From assembly GCA_031254955.1 (NCBI GenBank), contig JAIRTK010000166.1, positions 1 to 7,397 of the forward strand: a stretch of 7,397 nucleotides of DNA. The letters are read 5' to 3'. The notes under the pieces were generated by a model. That model was not told where the DNA came from and searched no databases. It worked only from the letters and a program-made list of their open reading frames with translations. This document shows positions 1 through 6,081 of this stretch, in pieces. This DNA is from Opitutaceae bacterium. GTDB taxonomy: Bacteria; Verrucomicrobiota; Verrucomicrobiia; Opitutales; Opitutaceae. Made by a program: the position numbers and the translations under genes. Every line of letters starts with the position of its first letter. The first letter of the stretch is position 1.

Positions 1-82
1 GTCCCCATTTTTCCAGACGGCGCGTGATAACGAACTGGAATCTTCCGGGAGTTTCCCTCAACTTCGCGGTTTCCCTTCCCTG

Positions 83-168
83 GCCCGGGTGGCGGAATGG
101 CAGACGCTGAGGACTTAAAATCCTTTGCCTGAAAAGGCGTGCGGGTTCAAGTCCCGCTCCGGGCACCA
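83..168 (+). tRNA. tRNA-Leu (anticodon TAA)
   Basis: This is a complete class II tRNA of 86 nt with the CCA tail encoded at 166-168. The acceptor stem pairs 83-89 with 158-164, six Watson-Crick pairs plus one G-T. The anticodon stem is 109-113/121-125 around a seven-base loop 114-120, and the anticodon TAA at 116-118 reads UUA leucine codons. The long variable arm is a perfect 4-bp hairpin (127-130/135-138) closed by a GAAA loop, as expected for a leucine tRNA. The T arm is 141-145/153-157 with a TTCAAGT loop, and the D arm carries the usual GG run. Bases 1-82 upstream show no gene; a GATAAC-like box near 26-31 is too weak to call a promoter. No terminator follows, and the next gene starts 19 bases after the tRNA. 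Confidence 0.98.
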
Positions 169-187
169 GAAAGACGGATTCTCCATT

Positions 188-3079
188 ATGCCCAAACAGA
201 ACACACCGCCCGACACGTCGGGGCTGCCCGCGTTTGACCGCGCGCTGGGCGGCATTCTCGCGGGGGACAACATCGTCTGGCACGTGGACTCCATCGGGCA
301 ATACCAGTCGTTCGTCACCCCGTTCGCGGCGGCGGCGGCGCGCGACGGGCGGCGGCTCGTCTATTTCCGTTTCGCGCGGCACGGGCGGCTGTTGCCGGAG
401 GGGTTTCCGTGCGAAACCGTCGTGCTGCGTCCTGAGGACGGATTCGAGGCCTTCATCAATCGGATACGGGACCGGATCGGCGCGGCCGGGCGCGCGGCCT
501 ATTACGTGTTCGACTGCCTGAGCGACCTCGCCACGGACTGGTATTCCGACGCGATGCTGGGCAACTTTTTCATGCTCACCTGCCCGTATTTGTTCGAGCT
601 GGAGACGATCACCTATTTCGGGCTGCTGCGCGGGCGGCATTCGCGCGACGCGACCGAGCCGGTCATCGCGACCACGCAGTTGTTTCTCGATGTGTTTGGC
701 GACGAGGGCCGGCTCTACATGCGTCCGCTCAAGACGCAGTTCCGCCGTCCGCCCGGCCTGCGCCTGCTGCACGCTTGGGGCGAGAGCGGCGCAGGCGGCA
801 CGGGCGGCACGGGAGATGCGGGAGGGGCGTTCGACATTGTGCGCGGCAGCGCGGAAATCACGCGCGCCATCGCGCACGCCGGGCCGGACTGGGCGGCGTC
901 CGCGGAGGTGCTTGGCGTGGAATTGCTGCGGCGCGCCGAGGAGGTCGCGGCCCGCGCCGGCGACGATGAGCGGCCGGAAATCTGGACGCAGTTTGTGCGC
1001 ATGATGATTTCGCGCGACGAGGCCATCATGCCGCTTGTGCAGTCGTGCTTTTCGCTCAAAACCCTGCTGGCCGTCCGGCGGCGCCTCGTCGGCACGGGGC
1101 TTATCGGCGGCAAGACCGTCGGGATGCTGCTGGCGCGCGCCATCGTCGAGCGGGACTGCCCGGAGGTGGCGGCGAAGCTGGAGGAGCACGATTCGTTTTA
1201 CGTGGGGGCGGACGTGTTTTACACGTTTCTCGTGCGCAACGGGCTGTGGTCGCTGCGCGAGCGGCAGCGCGCGCCGGGGACGTTTCTTGACGGCGTGGAC
1301 GAGGCGCAGGCGCGCGTGCGCGCGGGCGCGTTTCCGGACTACATTGTCCGGCAGTTTGCCAACGTGCTCGACCACTTCGGGCAGTATCCCATCATCGTGC
1401 GCTCGTCGTCGTTGCTGGAGGACAATTACGGGCGCGCGTTCGCCGGGAAATACGAGAGCGTTTTTTGCGCCAACCAAGGCACGCGCGAGGAGCGGCTGGA
1501 GGCGTTTCTCGACGCGGTGCGCACGGTCTACGCGAGCGCGATGAGCCGCGAGGCGTTGAGCTACCGGGCGCGCCACGGCCTGCTCGAACGCGACGAGCAG
1601 ATGGCGCTGCTGGTGATGCGCGTGACCGGCTCGATGCAGGGCGGCTGCTTTTATCCGCACCTGGCGGGCGTGGGGTTTTCCTACAACCCCTTCGCGTGGC
1701 ATCCGGCCATCGACCCGGCGGCGGGCGTGGTGCGGCTCGTTTACGGGCTGGGCACGCGCGCGGTGGAGCGCGTGGACGACGACTACACGCGCGTGGTCGC
1801 GCTCAACGCCCCGCTGCGCCGGCCCGAGTCGGGCGCGGACGACATCTTCCGCCACTCGCAGCGCCGCGTCGATGTGATCGACCTTGCCGCGAACCGCCCC
1901 GCGTCGCGCGAGTTTCGCACGCTGCTGGACGACGCGCGCGAGGCCGGCATACCGGTCGGGCTGCTCACGACGCGCGATGACGAGGTTTACGCGCGCACGG
2001 GGCGCGAGGCGCGCTTCCTCACCTTCGAGCCGCTGCTTGCGGACGCGTCGCGGGAGGGGCTGGTCGCGGACTTGCGCGCGGTGTTGCAGGCGCTGGAAAA
2101 AGCCTACGGGCGCCCGGTGGACATCGAGTTCGCGGTGAACTTCGAGCGCGATCCGGCCACGCGCGCATTGCGGCACTGGCTGCACCTGCTCCAGTGCCGC
2201 CCCCTGCAAGTGCAAGGCACGCACAACCCCGACGTGCCCTCCGCGCGCCCCGCGCCGGCGGAGGTTTTTCTGCGCGCGAAAGGCGCCGTCGTCGGGCACA
2301 GCCGCGTGCATGCCGTGGACTGGATCGCGCACGTGCGCCCCGAAATCTACTCCACGCTCAACGAGCAGAACCGCCACGCCGTCGCGCGCGCCATCGGCGA
2401 AATCAACCGCGCCCTCGCCGTGCGCGCCGGCGTCGCCATGCTCATCGGCCCCGGACGCTGGGGCACGACGACGCCGGGGCTCGGCGTGCCGGTGCGGTTT
2501 TCCGAAATCAGCCACTTCGCCGTGCTCTGCGAACTGGCGGTCATGAGCGAGCACCTCACGCCCGACATCTCGCTGGGCACGCATTTTTTCGGCGAGCTGG
2601 TGGAGATGAACATGCTCTACTTCGCGCTCTTCCCCGGACGCGAGGGCAACGAAATCGACCTCGCCGCCCTGGCGGGCGGCAATGGCCAAAAAGAAAGTAG
2701 CACAGACATTCCTGTCTGTGCCGGCGGAGCAACCGCCGCCGCCGCGCAAACAGGACCAACAGCGCAAACAAAACAGACAGCGCAAACAGGACCAACAGGA
2801 CAGGCGGCGCAGACAGCACAGACAGGAATGTCTGTGCCCCATTGCCGCCCGCGCGATTGTTTCGACGAACTCGCGGGCGACGCGGCGGCGGGCCTTGCCG
2901 CGCCGGTTCGCGACGCGCTGCGGGTTTTCCGTGCGGCGGATTTCACCGCGCCAGCGGGGCCGGGGGGCTCGCCCGCCGAAAACGCATCCGGCGCGGACGT
3001 TTCCGGCGCAGGCGCGCTCTGGCTGCTGGCCGACGCGCGCCGTCAGGAACTGGTGATCAGCCGGAGGAAATTCGCGTGA
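188..3079 (+). CDS. KaiC-like / PEP-pyruvate-binding (PPDK_N-type ATP-grasp) fusion protein
   Basis: A 963-residue, probably cytoplasmic protein. Residues about 10-200 resemble the KaiC/RecA-like fold: SGLPAFDRALGG matches the usual entry motif. The Walker A loop is replaced (HVDSIGQYQSF, 32-42), while a Walker B-like YYVFD ends at D109. A Gly-rich linker (about 199-213) leads to an ATP-grasp domain of the PEP synthase/PPDK N-terminal family (about 285-672). There GGK309, RSSSLLED (R405), YGLG (519-522), DIEF (E647) and LLQCRP (Q669, R671) match the ATP-binding residues of PPDK. A conserved domain follows (about 690-830) with GPGRWGTTTPGLGVPV (754 on) and SLGTHFF (795 on). The phosphohistidine swivelling domain and PEP-binding barrel are absent, so a full PEP synthase reaction is not expected. 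Residues about 829-888 come from an inserted repeat. The ATG at 188 is preferred over an in-frame TTG at 125, which lies inside the tRNA. The true role is unknown. Confidence 0.9.
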   Translation: MPKQNTPPDTSGLPAFDRALGGILAGDNIVWHVDSIGQYQSFVTPFAAAAARDGRRLVYFRFARHGRLLPEGFPCETVVLRPEDGFEAFINRIRDRIGAAGRAAYYVFDCLSDLATDWYSDAMLGNFFMLTCPYLFELETITYFGLLRGRHSRDATEPVIATTQLFLDVFGDEGRLYMRPLKTQFRRPPGLRLLHAWGESGAGGTGGTGDAGGAFDIVRGSAEITRAIAHAGPDWAASAEVLGVELLRRAEEVAARAGDDERPEIWTQFVRMMISRDEAIMPLVQSCFSLKTLLAVRRRLVGTGLIGGKTVGMLLARAIVERDCPEVAAKLEEHDSFYVGADVFYTFLVRNGLWSLRERQRAPGTFLDGVDEAQARVRAGAFPDYIVRQFANVLDHFGQYPIIVRSSSLLEDNYGRAFAGKYESVFCANQGTREERLEAFLDAVRTVYASAMSREALSYRARHGLLERDEQMALLVMRVTGSMQGGCFYPHLAGVGFSYNPFAWHPAIDPAAGVVRLVYGLGTRAVERVDDDYTRVVALNAPLRRPESGADDIFRHSQRRVDVIDLAANRPASREFRTLLDDAREAGIPVGLLTTRDDEVYARTGREARFLTFEPLLADASREGLVADLRAVLQALEKAYGRPVDIEFAVNFERDPATRALRHWLHLLQCRPLQVQGTHNPDVPSARPAPAEVFLRAKGAVVGHSRVHAVDWIAHVRPEIYSTLNEQNRHAVARAIGEINRALAVRAGVAMLIGPGRWGTTTPGLGVPVRFSEISHFAVLCELAVMSEHLTPDISLGTHFFGELVEMNMLYFALFPGREGNEIDLAALAGGNGQKESSTDIPVCAGGATAAAAQTGPTAQTKQTAQTGPTGQAAQTAQTGMSVPHCRPRDCFDELAGDAAAGLAAPVRDALRVFRAADFTAPAGPGGSPAENASGADVSGAGALWLLADARRQELVISRRKFA
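2672..2852. repeat. REPIN-like inverted repeat inside the coding sequence
   Basis: Two 22-nt hairpins at 2700-2721 and 2816-2837 are exact reverse complements of each other. Each is a perfect 9-bp stem (GCACAGACA with TGTCTGTGC) around a 4-nt loop, TTCC in the left copy and GGAA in the right. The spacer between them is 94 nt (2722-2815). A further 14-bp inverted match lies outside them (2672-2685 with 2839-2852), separated from the hairpins by 14 nt on the left and 1 nt on the right. Two short palindromes in inverted orientation around a spacer is the architecture of REPIN elements, which RAYT transposases move in other bacteria. No transposase gene is present here. The element is read in frame by the host gene and encodes a Thr/Gln/Ala-rich stretch beginning STDIPVCAGG. 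Exact outer boundaries are uncertain. Confidence 0.8.
2745..2798 (+). repeat. Three tandem 18-nt repeats in the REPIN-like spacer
   Basis: Units 2745-2762 and 2781-2798 are identical (CGCAAACAGGACCAACAG). The middle unit 2763-2780 (CGCAAACAAAACAGACAG) differs at four positions. A degenerate continuation runs into the right hairpin. Because the period is a multiple of three, each unit adds six residues (AQTGPT, AQTKQT, AQTGPT) without shifting the frame, so copy number could vary without breaking the protein. Confidence 0.9.
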
Positions 3080-3110
3080 GACGGGGCAAGTTCGTATAAG
3101 ACGGGGCGCG
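3071..3110 (+). repeat. 20-nt imperfect tandem duplication over the stop codon
   Basis: Units 3071-3090 and 3091-3110 match at 15 of 20 positions and share TTCG followed by AGACGGGGC. The first unit contains the TGA stop of the upstream gene (3077-3079); in the second unit that segment has diverged. This looks like an old local duplication of the gene end. It is short, and chance or slippage is enough to explain it. Confidence 0.6.
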
Positions 3111-3198
3111 CCGGATTGGTCGATGGTTTGTGGAACATTGTTGATGAATGACTGATGTTACGCCCCCACCCCGTCCGTCCGCGCTGCGAGGCTTGTTA

Positions 3199-3333
3199 TG
3201 GAATGCGGCGGGCTCCCGCCGCTTTTGACGGCGCGACCTGTCGCGCCGCCCCGTCTGCCGGGGAAAACCCGGGGGAAACGCGGCGGGCCGACAGGTCGGC
3301 CCGTCAAAAGCGGTGACAAGTCACCGCACTCCA
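3199..3333. repeat. REPIN-like element with four covarying hairpins
   Basis: Left arm 3199-3248 and right arm 3284-3333 are inverted copies of one 50-nt module, identical at 38 of 50 positions. Each module folds into two hairpins with 2-nt loops: left 3205-3212/3215-3222 and 3229-3237/3240-3248; right 3310-3317/3320-3327 and 3284-3292/3295-3303. Ten of the twelve differences form five compensating base-pair changes within stems. The other two fall outside stems, and no stem is broken. The spacer 3249-3283 holds a fifth small hairpin (3249-3253/3259-3263) and a CCCGGG palindrome. The ends read TGGAATGCGG and, in reverse complement, TGGAGTGCGG. I recall similar sequences recurring in Verrucomicrobiota genomes, often as spurious short ORFs, but copy number cannot be seen here. 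No transposase is adjacent. Confidence 0.85.
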
Positions 3334-3395
3334 AAAAAGCCCCGCCGCGTCCCATCAGTGAATGATTCATAATTCGGCCTGAAAATCAAAAGGCG

Positions 3396-3423
3396 TTGAC
3401 GGCGTTTGCTCCAAAATTAACTT
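3396..3423 (+). promoter_or_regulatory. Weak candidate promoter before the secreted-protein gene
   Basis: A TTGACG -35-like box (3396-3401) is followed after 16 bases by TAACTT (3418-3423), which matches only three of six -10 consensus positions. If real, transcription would begin at or within a base or two of the ATG at 3431, giving a leaderless or nearly leaderless message. The lack of any Shine-Dalgarno sequence before that ATG is compatible with this. Confidence 0.25.
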
Positions 3424-3430
3424 CTCATAT

Positions 3431-4276
3431 ATGAAAACAATACGAGCCTTTCACCTAATCCGGCTTTTGCGTAAAAGTGCCCGCGTATTGCTTCCCACAT
3501 GTTTATTATTTGCCCTGTGCGGCAACGCGCCGGCGATGCCGGGATACGGTCCCTTTTCCCCTGCCGAGAAAGTGCGCAGCGTCAGGATGGATCTCTGGAG
3601 GAGGGATGATATTCCCACAACGCCAACCGCTTTCGCTGCCACCGATACGCCAAGAATGGTTGACCGTTTCATCGGTGCGATTTCAGGAAGCTCCCGCGCG
3701 ACTTTGGAATTAATCCGGCCCCTTGATGAAGGGAATCCGACACTGCGCCTCACGTTCCCGGACGGAAGGGCATGGACTTGTCTGATTGAGGAGAAAAACG
3801 CCTTATTGCCTCACTTGGTAGATGTTTTTTCGGCGTATTTGAATGAGGACGATCAGCCGGATATGCTTGTCCTCTTTGAGACGACCGCCTGCGGACTTGC
3901 GGCGGAACGCAGTGATATATTATTCATACTCTCAACAAAATCCGGCTATCGGGCGCTGCTTACCGAGACATGGAATTTTGATATTGGGACAATTATAGAC
4001 TGGAAAAACAACAGGGAGGCCCAGTGGATACAGACACTAATGTGGTATGCCGATTCATCGGACCGGAAAACCCATTTGTTTTGGATTCACCGGCTTCTCG
4101 CGTTTCGAGGGGACAAGCTATGCCCGCTTGATGAATTTACTCCGCGATGGCGCATGTATACATTCAAGCCCAACCATACGGAAACTCCGCTTCTCACGAA
4201 GACGCAAAAGGAAGCATTATTTAAAAAGGCGGTGGCGGAAGTTCGATTCCAATATTTAAAGGAAATCCCCAATTAA
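3431..4276 (+). CDS. Secreted protein of unknown function (signal peptide)
   Basis: A 281-residue protein that I cannot assign to a named family. The N-terminus has a basic stretch (R5 to R18), a hydrophobic core (VLLPTCLLFALCG, 19-31) and an APA motif fitting signal peptidase I cleavage after A35. The cysteines at 24 and 30 do not sit in a proper lipobox, so export to the periplasm is more likely than lipidation. The mature part has a segment LNEDDQPDMLVLF (about 137-149) that recalls the calcium-loop style DxNxDxxPD of FG-GAP/VCBS-type repeats, then aromatic-rich stretches (WNFDIGTIIDW; HLFWIHRLLAFRGDKL). This resembles bacterial secreted proteins that report on a property of a beta-rich domain, but that is only a likeness. 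Codon use is clearly less G+C-biased than in the neighbouring genes. No Shine-Dalgarno is visible. It is convergent with the regulator gene, with a 37-bp gap and no clear terminator. Confidence 0.75.
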   Translation: MKTIRAFHLIRLLRKSARVLLPTCLLFALCGNAPAMPGYGPFSPAEKVRSVRMDLWRRDDIPTTPTAFAATDTPRMVDRFIGAISGSSRATLELIRPLDEGNPTLRLTFPDGRAWTCLIEEKNALLPHLVDVFSAYLNEDDQPDMLVLFETTACGLAAERSDILFILSTKSGYRALLTETWNFDIGTIIDWKNNREAQWIQTLMWYADSSDRKTHLFWIHRLLAFRGDKLCPLDEFTPRWRMYTFKPNHTETPLLTKTQKEALFKKAVAEVRFQYLKEIPN

Positions 4277-4313
4277 TTTTAGGAAGATCAGGGATCGCTT
4301 TATTTGATATTCG

Positions 4314-5234
4314 TCATGGTTTTATTTTCGCGCCGCCTGTCGCCACGGACAAAAATGCCGACAGCGCCGCGTCCGGCGCGGGCGCGGGTTTCCAGCCGAG
4401 GACGAGGCGGCTTTCCGGCGCGTGGCCGGTGAGCGGGCGAAACACCACGTCAGCCGGCAGGTCGCGCGCCTCGGACGGCGTGATGAAGGTCGCGCCCACG
4501 CTCGCGCGCACGAGGCCGATGCTGTTGACGCGCGGCCATATCTCCTCGGCGATGCGCGGCGTCATCCCGGCCCGCGCGCACGCGGCGAGCACGCGGTCGT
4601 AGAAGCCGGGGTTGTTGTTGCGCGGGAAAAGCACCAGCGGCGTGTCGGCCAGGTCGCGGAGCTTGAGCACGGCGCGGCGCGCGAGGGCGTGGCCGGCGGG
4701 GAGCAGGATGCCGTTGCGCTCGCGCAGCAGCATGTGCGTGCGCAGGCCGGCGGGCGCGGTGGCGTCGGGGTGGAAGAAACCGCAGCCGAGTTCGCCGGCA
4801 TGGAGCGCGGCGAGTTGGGCGGAGGTCGGCGATTCGTTCAACTCCAGCCGGATGCCGGGGCAACGCCGCCCGAACTCGCGCACGATGCCGGGCAGCACGG
4901 TCGCCATCGCAAGCCCCGTGAACGCGATGCGCACGTGGCCCGCCTCGCCGCGGATGAGCGCGCCAAGCTCGCTGTCCGCGATGGCGAGCGAGCGCAGCAC
5001 CGGCTCGATGCGGCGGGCAAAGGCCCGCCCGGCGGGCGTGAGTTCGACGCGGCGCTTCGTGCGGAGAAAAAGCGGGGCGCCGAGCGCCTTTTCGAGCTGC
5101 GCGATCTGGCGGCTGAGCGCGGGCTGCGCGACGGACAACGACTCGGCGGCGCGGCGGAAATGCAACTGGCCGGCCACCTCAAGAAAATAAACGAGGTGGC
5201 GCAGCTCGTAGGGAAACTGATACTTGTTTGGCAT
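4314..5234 (-). CDS. LysR-family transcriptional regulator
   Basis: A 306-residue protein of normal length for the LysR family. Residues about 8-68 form the winged helix-turn-helix: LRHLVYFLEVAGQLHFRRAAESL, then VAQPALSRQIAQLEKALGAPLFLR and ELTPAG. A linker helix leads to the effector-binding domain (about 92-298), starting GHVRIAFTGLAM. Features such as TSAQLAALHAGELGCGFFH and LVLFPRNNNPGFYDRVL recall the BenM/CatM/CbbR side of the family, so a small organic acid ligand is plausible but unproven. The ATG at 5234 is chosen; an in-frame TTG immediately upstream (5237) would add one residue. No strong Shine-Dalgarno precedes it. It is divergent from the methyltransferase gene, the usual position for a LysR regulator relative to its target, and is likely autoregulated. 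leuC, two genes along, is a second possible target. Confidence 0.95.
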   Translation of the reverse strand: MPNKYQFPYELRHLVYFLEVAGQLHFRRAAESLSVAQPALSRQIAQLEKALGAPLFLRTKRRVELTPAGRAFARRIEPVLRSLAIADSELGALIRGEAGHVRIAFTGLAMATVLPGIVREFGRRCPGIRLELNESPTSAQLAALHAGELGCGFFHPDATAPAGLRTHMLLRERNGILLPAGHALARRAVLKLRDLADTPLVLFPRNNNPGFYDRVLAACARAGMTPRIAEEIWPRVNSIGLVRASVGATFITPSEARDLPADVVFRPLTGHAPESRLVLGWKPAPAPDAALSAFLSVATGGAKIKP

Positions 5235-5320
5235 CAATCACGACCAAATGAGTATTTTTTGTTAAGGCAACTTTATGCTAATCTCGGCCCGCCTTTGATT
5301 TTCCGCCCAACCTGTCCGCC
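5235..5320. promoter_or_regulatory. Divergent control region between regulator and methyltransferase
   Basis: These 86 bp must hold the promoters of both divergent genes unless they start within coding sequence. The middle (about 5247-5282) is A+T-rich against a G+C-rich background, typical of LysR operators and promoters. A loose dyad TGAGTAT (5249-5255) with ATGCTAA (5275-5281) and a shorter GTT-N5-AAC (5261-5271) are candidate binding elements. Neither is a convincing T-N11-A site of good symmetry, and no strong -35/-10 pair could be assigned. Confidence 0.45.
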
Positions 5321-5344
5321 ATGAACACCACGATGAACACCACG
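5321..5344 (+). repeat. Perfect 12-bp tandem duplication at the methyltransferase start
   Basis: ATGAACACCACG occurs twice in direct succession (5321-5332 and 5333-5344). It yields MNTTMNTT and two in-frame start codons. Homologues with a single copy would show which start is ancestral. Confidence 0.95.
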
Positions 5345-6043
5345 CCTTGGAATGCCGGCGCCTATGCCGGCGTTTATGACGAGAGCCGCCGTCGCCTCAT
5401 GCCTTGCTTCGATGCCTTCTACGGCACCGTGGCGGAGTTGGTGGCGCACACCGTGCCCGCGCATCCGCGCATGCTCGACCTCGGCGCGGGCACGGGCCTC
5501 GTCTCGGCCCAGGTGACGGCGCGCGTGCGCCCGGGCGCGCTGACGCTTCAGGACGGCTCCGAGGCGATGCTGGCGCAGGCGCGGAAACGTTTCGCGGACT
5601 TCGCGCCCGCGCCGTGTTTCGTGGTCTCCGATTTTCGCGACGCGCCGCCGCCGGGCGAGTTCGACGTCGTCATGTCGGCGCTGGCGATCCACCATCTGGA
5701 GGACGCGGACAAGCGCGCCCTGTTCGCCCGCGTCCACGCCGCGCTCGCGCCCGGCGGCCTCTTCGTCAACGCCGAGCAGGTGCTCGCGCCGGACGGGTGG
5801 CAGCAGTCGTTGTATTCGTTTCTCCACTACGACATGGCGCGCCGGCTCGGCGGCACCGAGGCGGAAATCGCGGCGTCGCGCGGACGCAGGAAATACGACC
5901 GCTGCGCCACGGTGGCCGAGCAGCTCGCGTGGTTGCGCGAGTGCGGCTTCGTCCATGCCGGCGAGTTTTTCCATTCCTTCCGCTTCTCGGTTTACGCGGG
6001 CTGGAAGGCGCCCGGCCCGCCGCCGGTCGGCGCGGACGAATGA
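5321..6043 (+). CDS. Class I SAM-dependent methyltransferase
   Basis: A 240-residue, probably soluble methyltransferase with a Rossmann-like fold. Motif I is MLDLGAGTG (51-59), the SAM-binding glycine loop. An acidic residue in LQDGSEAML (D78) fits the ribose-binding position at the end of strand 2. SDF (about residues 103-105) fits motif III, and [15 protein letters not shown] (about 113-127) plus [13 protein letters not shown] (about 144-156) fit the strand 4 and 5 region of the Methyltransf_25/Methyltransf_11 group. The substrate cannot be read from sequence; there is no diagnostic motif for ubiquinone, tRNA or protein methylation. The start at 5321 is followed by a second in-frame ATG at 5333, created by a 12-bp duplication, and neither has a clear Shine-Dalgarno. 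It is divergent from the LysR gene and 38 bp upstream of leuC in the same direction, so it may be LysR-controlled and partly co-transcribed with leuC. Confidence 0.93.
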   Translation: MNTTMNTTPWNAGAYAGVYDESRRRLMPCFDAFYGTVAELVAHTVPAHPRMLDLGAGTGLVSAQVTARVRPGALTLQDGSEAMLAQARKRFADFAPAPCFVVSDFRDAPPPGEFDVVMSALAIHHLEDADKRALFARVHAALAPGGLFVNAEQVLAPDGWQQSLYSFLHYDMARRLGGTEAEIAASRGRRKYDRCATVAEQLAWLRECGFVHAGEFFHSFRFSVYAGWKAPGPPPVGADE

Positions 6044-6081
6044 CGAGCAACTTCCAACCCACAAACCTCTCAATCACGATT

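Larger units (their letters stand above)
3080..3430. other. 351-bp intergenic region
   Basis: No credible gene lies here. The first 30 bases hold the second copy of a short tandem duplication. Bases 3111-3198 show nothing recognisable. Bases 3199-3333 are a REPIN-like multi-hairpin repeat, and 3334-3430 is an A+T-richer leader to the next gene with a weak candidate promoter. The hairpins at 3199-3333 could incidentally stop or protect the 3' end of the upstream mRNA, but they lack a clean stem followed by a T run and are not called as a terminator. Confidence 0.7.

Noticed and set aside
125..187. An in-frame upstream TTG start for the large fusion protein
   Set aside because: It lies inside the tRNA-Leu gene. 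The ATG at 188 precedes the KaiC-like entry motif at the expected distance.
2617..2946. A minus-strand frame with Cys/Val-rich repeats such as VCAVCAACPVGPVCAV
   Set aside because: This is the reverse reading of the 18-nt minisatellite and hairpins; it is not a metal-binding protein.
3199..3333. A CRISPR array or riboswitch reading of the multi-hairpin region
   Set aside because: There are no direct repeats with unique spacers. The inverted two-arm symmetry and covarying arms fit a REPIN-type repeat better than a metabolite-binding leader.
3158..3370. A 70-codon minus-strand frame containing LECGDLSPLL
   Set aside because: It is essentially a translation of the REPIN-like repeat and its flanks, with no other support as a gene.
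3142..3371. A possible terminal inverted repeat pair (ATGAATGACTGAT on the left, a gapped reverse match near 3353-3370)
   Set aside because: The match requires a 4-base gap and there is no target duplication or transposase, so chance is a sufficient explanation.
4277..4313. A bidirectional terminator between the convergent genes
   Set aside because: Only a 4-bp GATC dyad is present (about 4286-4296), without a stable stem followed by a T run.
4422..5324. A 300-codon open frame on the plus strand across the LysR gene
   Set aside because: Its composition is Arg/Ala/Glu-rich with no recognisable domain, and it is antisense to a full LysR-family protein.
5273..6073. A 266-codon minus-strand frame over the methyltransferase
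   Set aside because: It overlaps a methyltransferase with clear SAM motifs and has no domain signal of its own.
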